The notes under the pieces: generated by a model | What the model was told of the DNA's origin: nothing | The model's input: only the letters and a program-made list of their open reading frames with translations | Database searches by the model: none | Position numbers and translations under genes: made by a program | Part shown: piece by piece, positions 63,341 through 64,000 of the stretch | Numbering within the stretch: the stretch's first letter is position 1 | Layout: each line of letters starts with the position of its first letter | Assembly: GCA_964017065.1 (NCBI GenBank) | Contig: OZ024785.1 | Coordinates: 12,479,086 to 12,543,085, forward strand | DNA from: Haliclona indistincta | Lineage: Eukaryota > Porifera > Demospongiae > Haplosclerida > Chalinidae | DNA length: 64,000 nt | Direction of reading: 5' to 3'

Positions 63341-64000
63341 TTATGATATATTCAGTCCTGATAGGATTGCTCTGCGCTCTTGCATGTACTCCTCCTCCTG
63401 GTCTAACCACTTGTCATGAGTGTCCTCAATCATCCCCTGCACATTGACTATCTCGTCTCGCTGTCGGTAGCGGTAACGTCTAGACACACATGAGAACAGC
63501 ACCAGAGACACCAGGATCAGAAACACCTTCACTCCCTCGAAAATTAGCCAAGAGGTCTTTTCAAAAAGAAAGGCATCTACCAAACCTACTAGTAGGTACC
63601 TGATGCTAAAGGTGGCATACCACAGACCAATGAGCAGTCCCTGGGTAGTGCGAGGAGCCTGGGCACAGATGAACTCAAACACTGTCATGGAGACAAGCAG
63701 AGAAGAGAGACCATTGAGGAGCTGAGGAATGATGAACCACAGGTAGGTGTTGTCGACTGGGTTGTCTGTTGATTCACAAGAGTTAAAGTGTTGTCCAAAT
63801 CGGATCTTTAAGCAAACAATTCCGGAGTTACAGCGAAAATAAGGGTGAGTTTCTAAAAAGCACCCAACTGAGCTGTGTTCTGACCAGTACTTGCTGTCAT
63901 GGTTGATCGCTACTATTATGTACAAGACAACTTGTACTAGTGAGAGGTACAGACCAATCCACATTTTATTGAGCATTCGAACTTTCTTGATGTAGCGGCT
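63341..64000 (-). CDS. POT/PTR2 (SLC15-like) transporter, copy 14 (type B), 5' part beyond window
   Basis: Only the C-terminal 220 or so residues are visible, open to the window edge (SRYIKKVRMLNKMW at the far end). The loop at about 63772-63876 (GCFLETHPYFRCNSGIVCL) is type B, with an added cysteine where relatives have tyrosine. It ends SGLNIS and shares the 3' flank of copy 9, its closest relative. LTKMW is LNKMW. Confidence 0.85.
   Translation of the reverse strand, partial: SRYIKKVRMLNKMWIGLYLSLVQVVLYIIVAINHDSKYWSEHSSVGCFLETHPYFRCNSGIVCLKIRFGQHFNSCESTDNPVDNTYLWFIIPQLLNGLSSLLVSMTVFEFICAQAPRTTQGLLIGLWYATFSIRYLLVGLVDAFLFEKTSWLIFEGVKVFLILVSLVLFSCVSRRYRYRQRDEIVNVQGMIEDTHDKWLDQEEEYMQERRAILSGLNIS

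Overview
The window is eukaryotic DNA. It has spliced genes with GT-AG introns, AT-rich intergenic DNA, MITE-like inverted repeats, and hAT and ISL2EU-type DNA transposons. Two large paralogous membrane-protein families fill most of it, and the combination suggests an early-branching animal, most likely a demosponge such as Amphimedon. That species assignment is inference and was not tested by a search.

The dominant feature is a minus-strand array of intronless genes for proton-dependent-oligopeptide-transporter-like (POT/PTR2/SLC15-like) membrane proteins. There are fourteen copies. Twelve are open over the sequence seen, one of these running off the right edge. One more is a diverged 510-residue copy, and one has a single-base frameshift. 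Starts are at about 3699, 7941, 12166 (frameshifted), 15370, 22997, 27311, 31463, 35300, 39173, 41859, 45766 (diverged), 50501 and 61479, plus the edge copy. The array is interrupted by a plus-strand gene for a secreted-ectodomain, multi-pass membrane protein (16754-20291). The end of a second copy of that gene opens the window (1-888). Position 1 lines up with 19419, so [beta-helix-like membrane gene + POT array] is itself a higher-order duplicated unit.

Region by region. 1-15.4 kb: end of the first membrane gene, then four POT genes with long shared intergenic DNA; the units at about 4.6-10.4 kb repeat with a 4221-bp offset. 15.4-20.3 kb: the full membrane gene, with one frameshift near its N terminus. 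21.2-41.9 kb: six POT genes with several MITEs between them. 42.4-48.5 kb: a non-array island with the C-terminal exons of a mitochondrial-type methionyl-tRNA synthetase (MARS2-like). Its 3.5-kb intron holds the diverged POT gene on the opposite strand. A convergent 3'-terminal fragment of a coiled-coil gene follows, cut by a POT-unit breakpoint. 48.7-50.5 kb: another POT gene. 51.1-58.4 kb: a nest of transposons, in which a TA-flanked element was hit by an ISL2EU element and by an intact-looking hAT element, and a small MITE sits in the ISL2EU terminal repeat. 58.4-64 kb: two more POT genes, the last running off the edge.

Within the POT array a long C-terminal core is nearly identical between copies even at the DNA level. 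A block of transmembrane segments 2-5 and a cysteine-framed loop near residues 405-440 differ, and they fall into matched types. This looks like concerted evolution by gene conversion and unequal crossover combined with retained diversity in two modules. One copy (1951-3699) looks like a crossover fusion of two others. What the transporters carry is not visible in the sequence. They keep several POT motifs but lack the ExxER motif of transmembrane segment 1.
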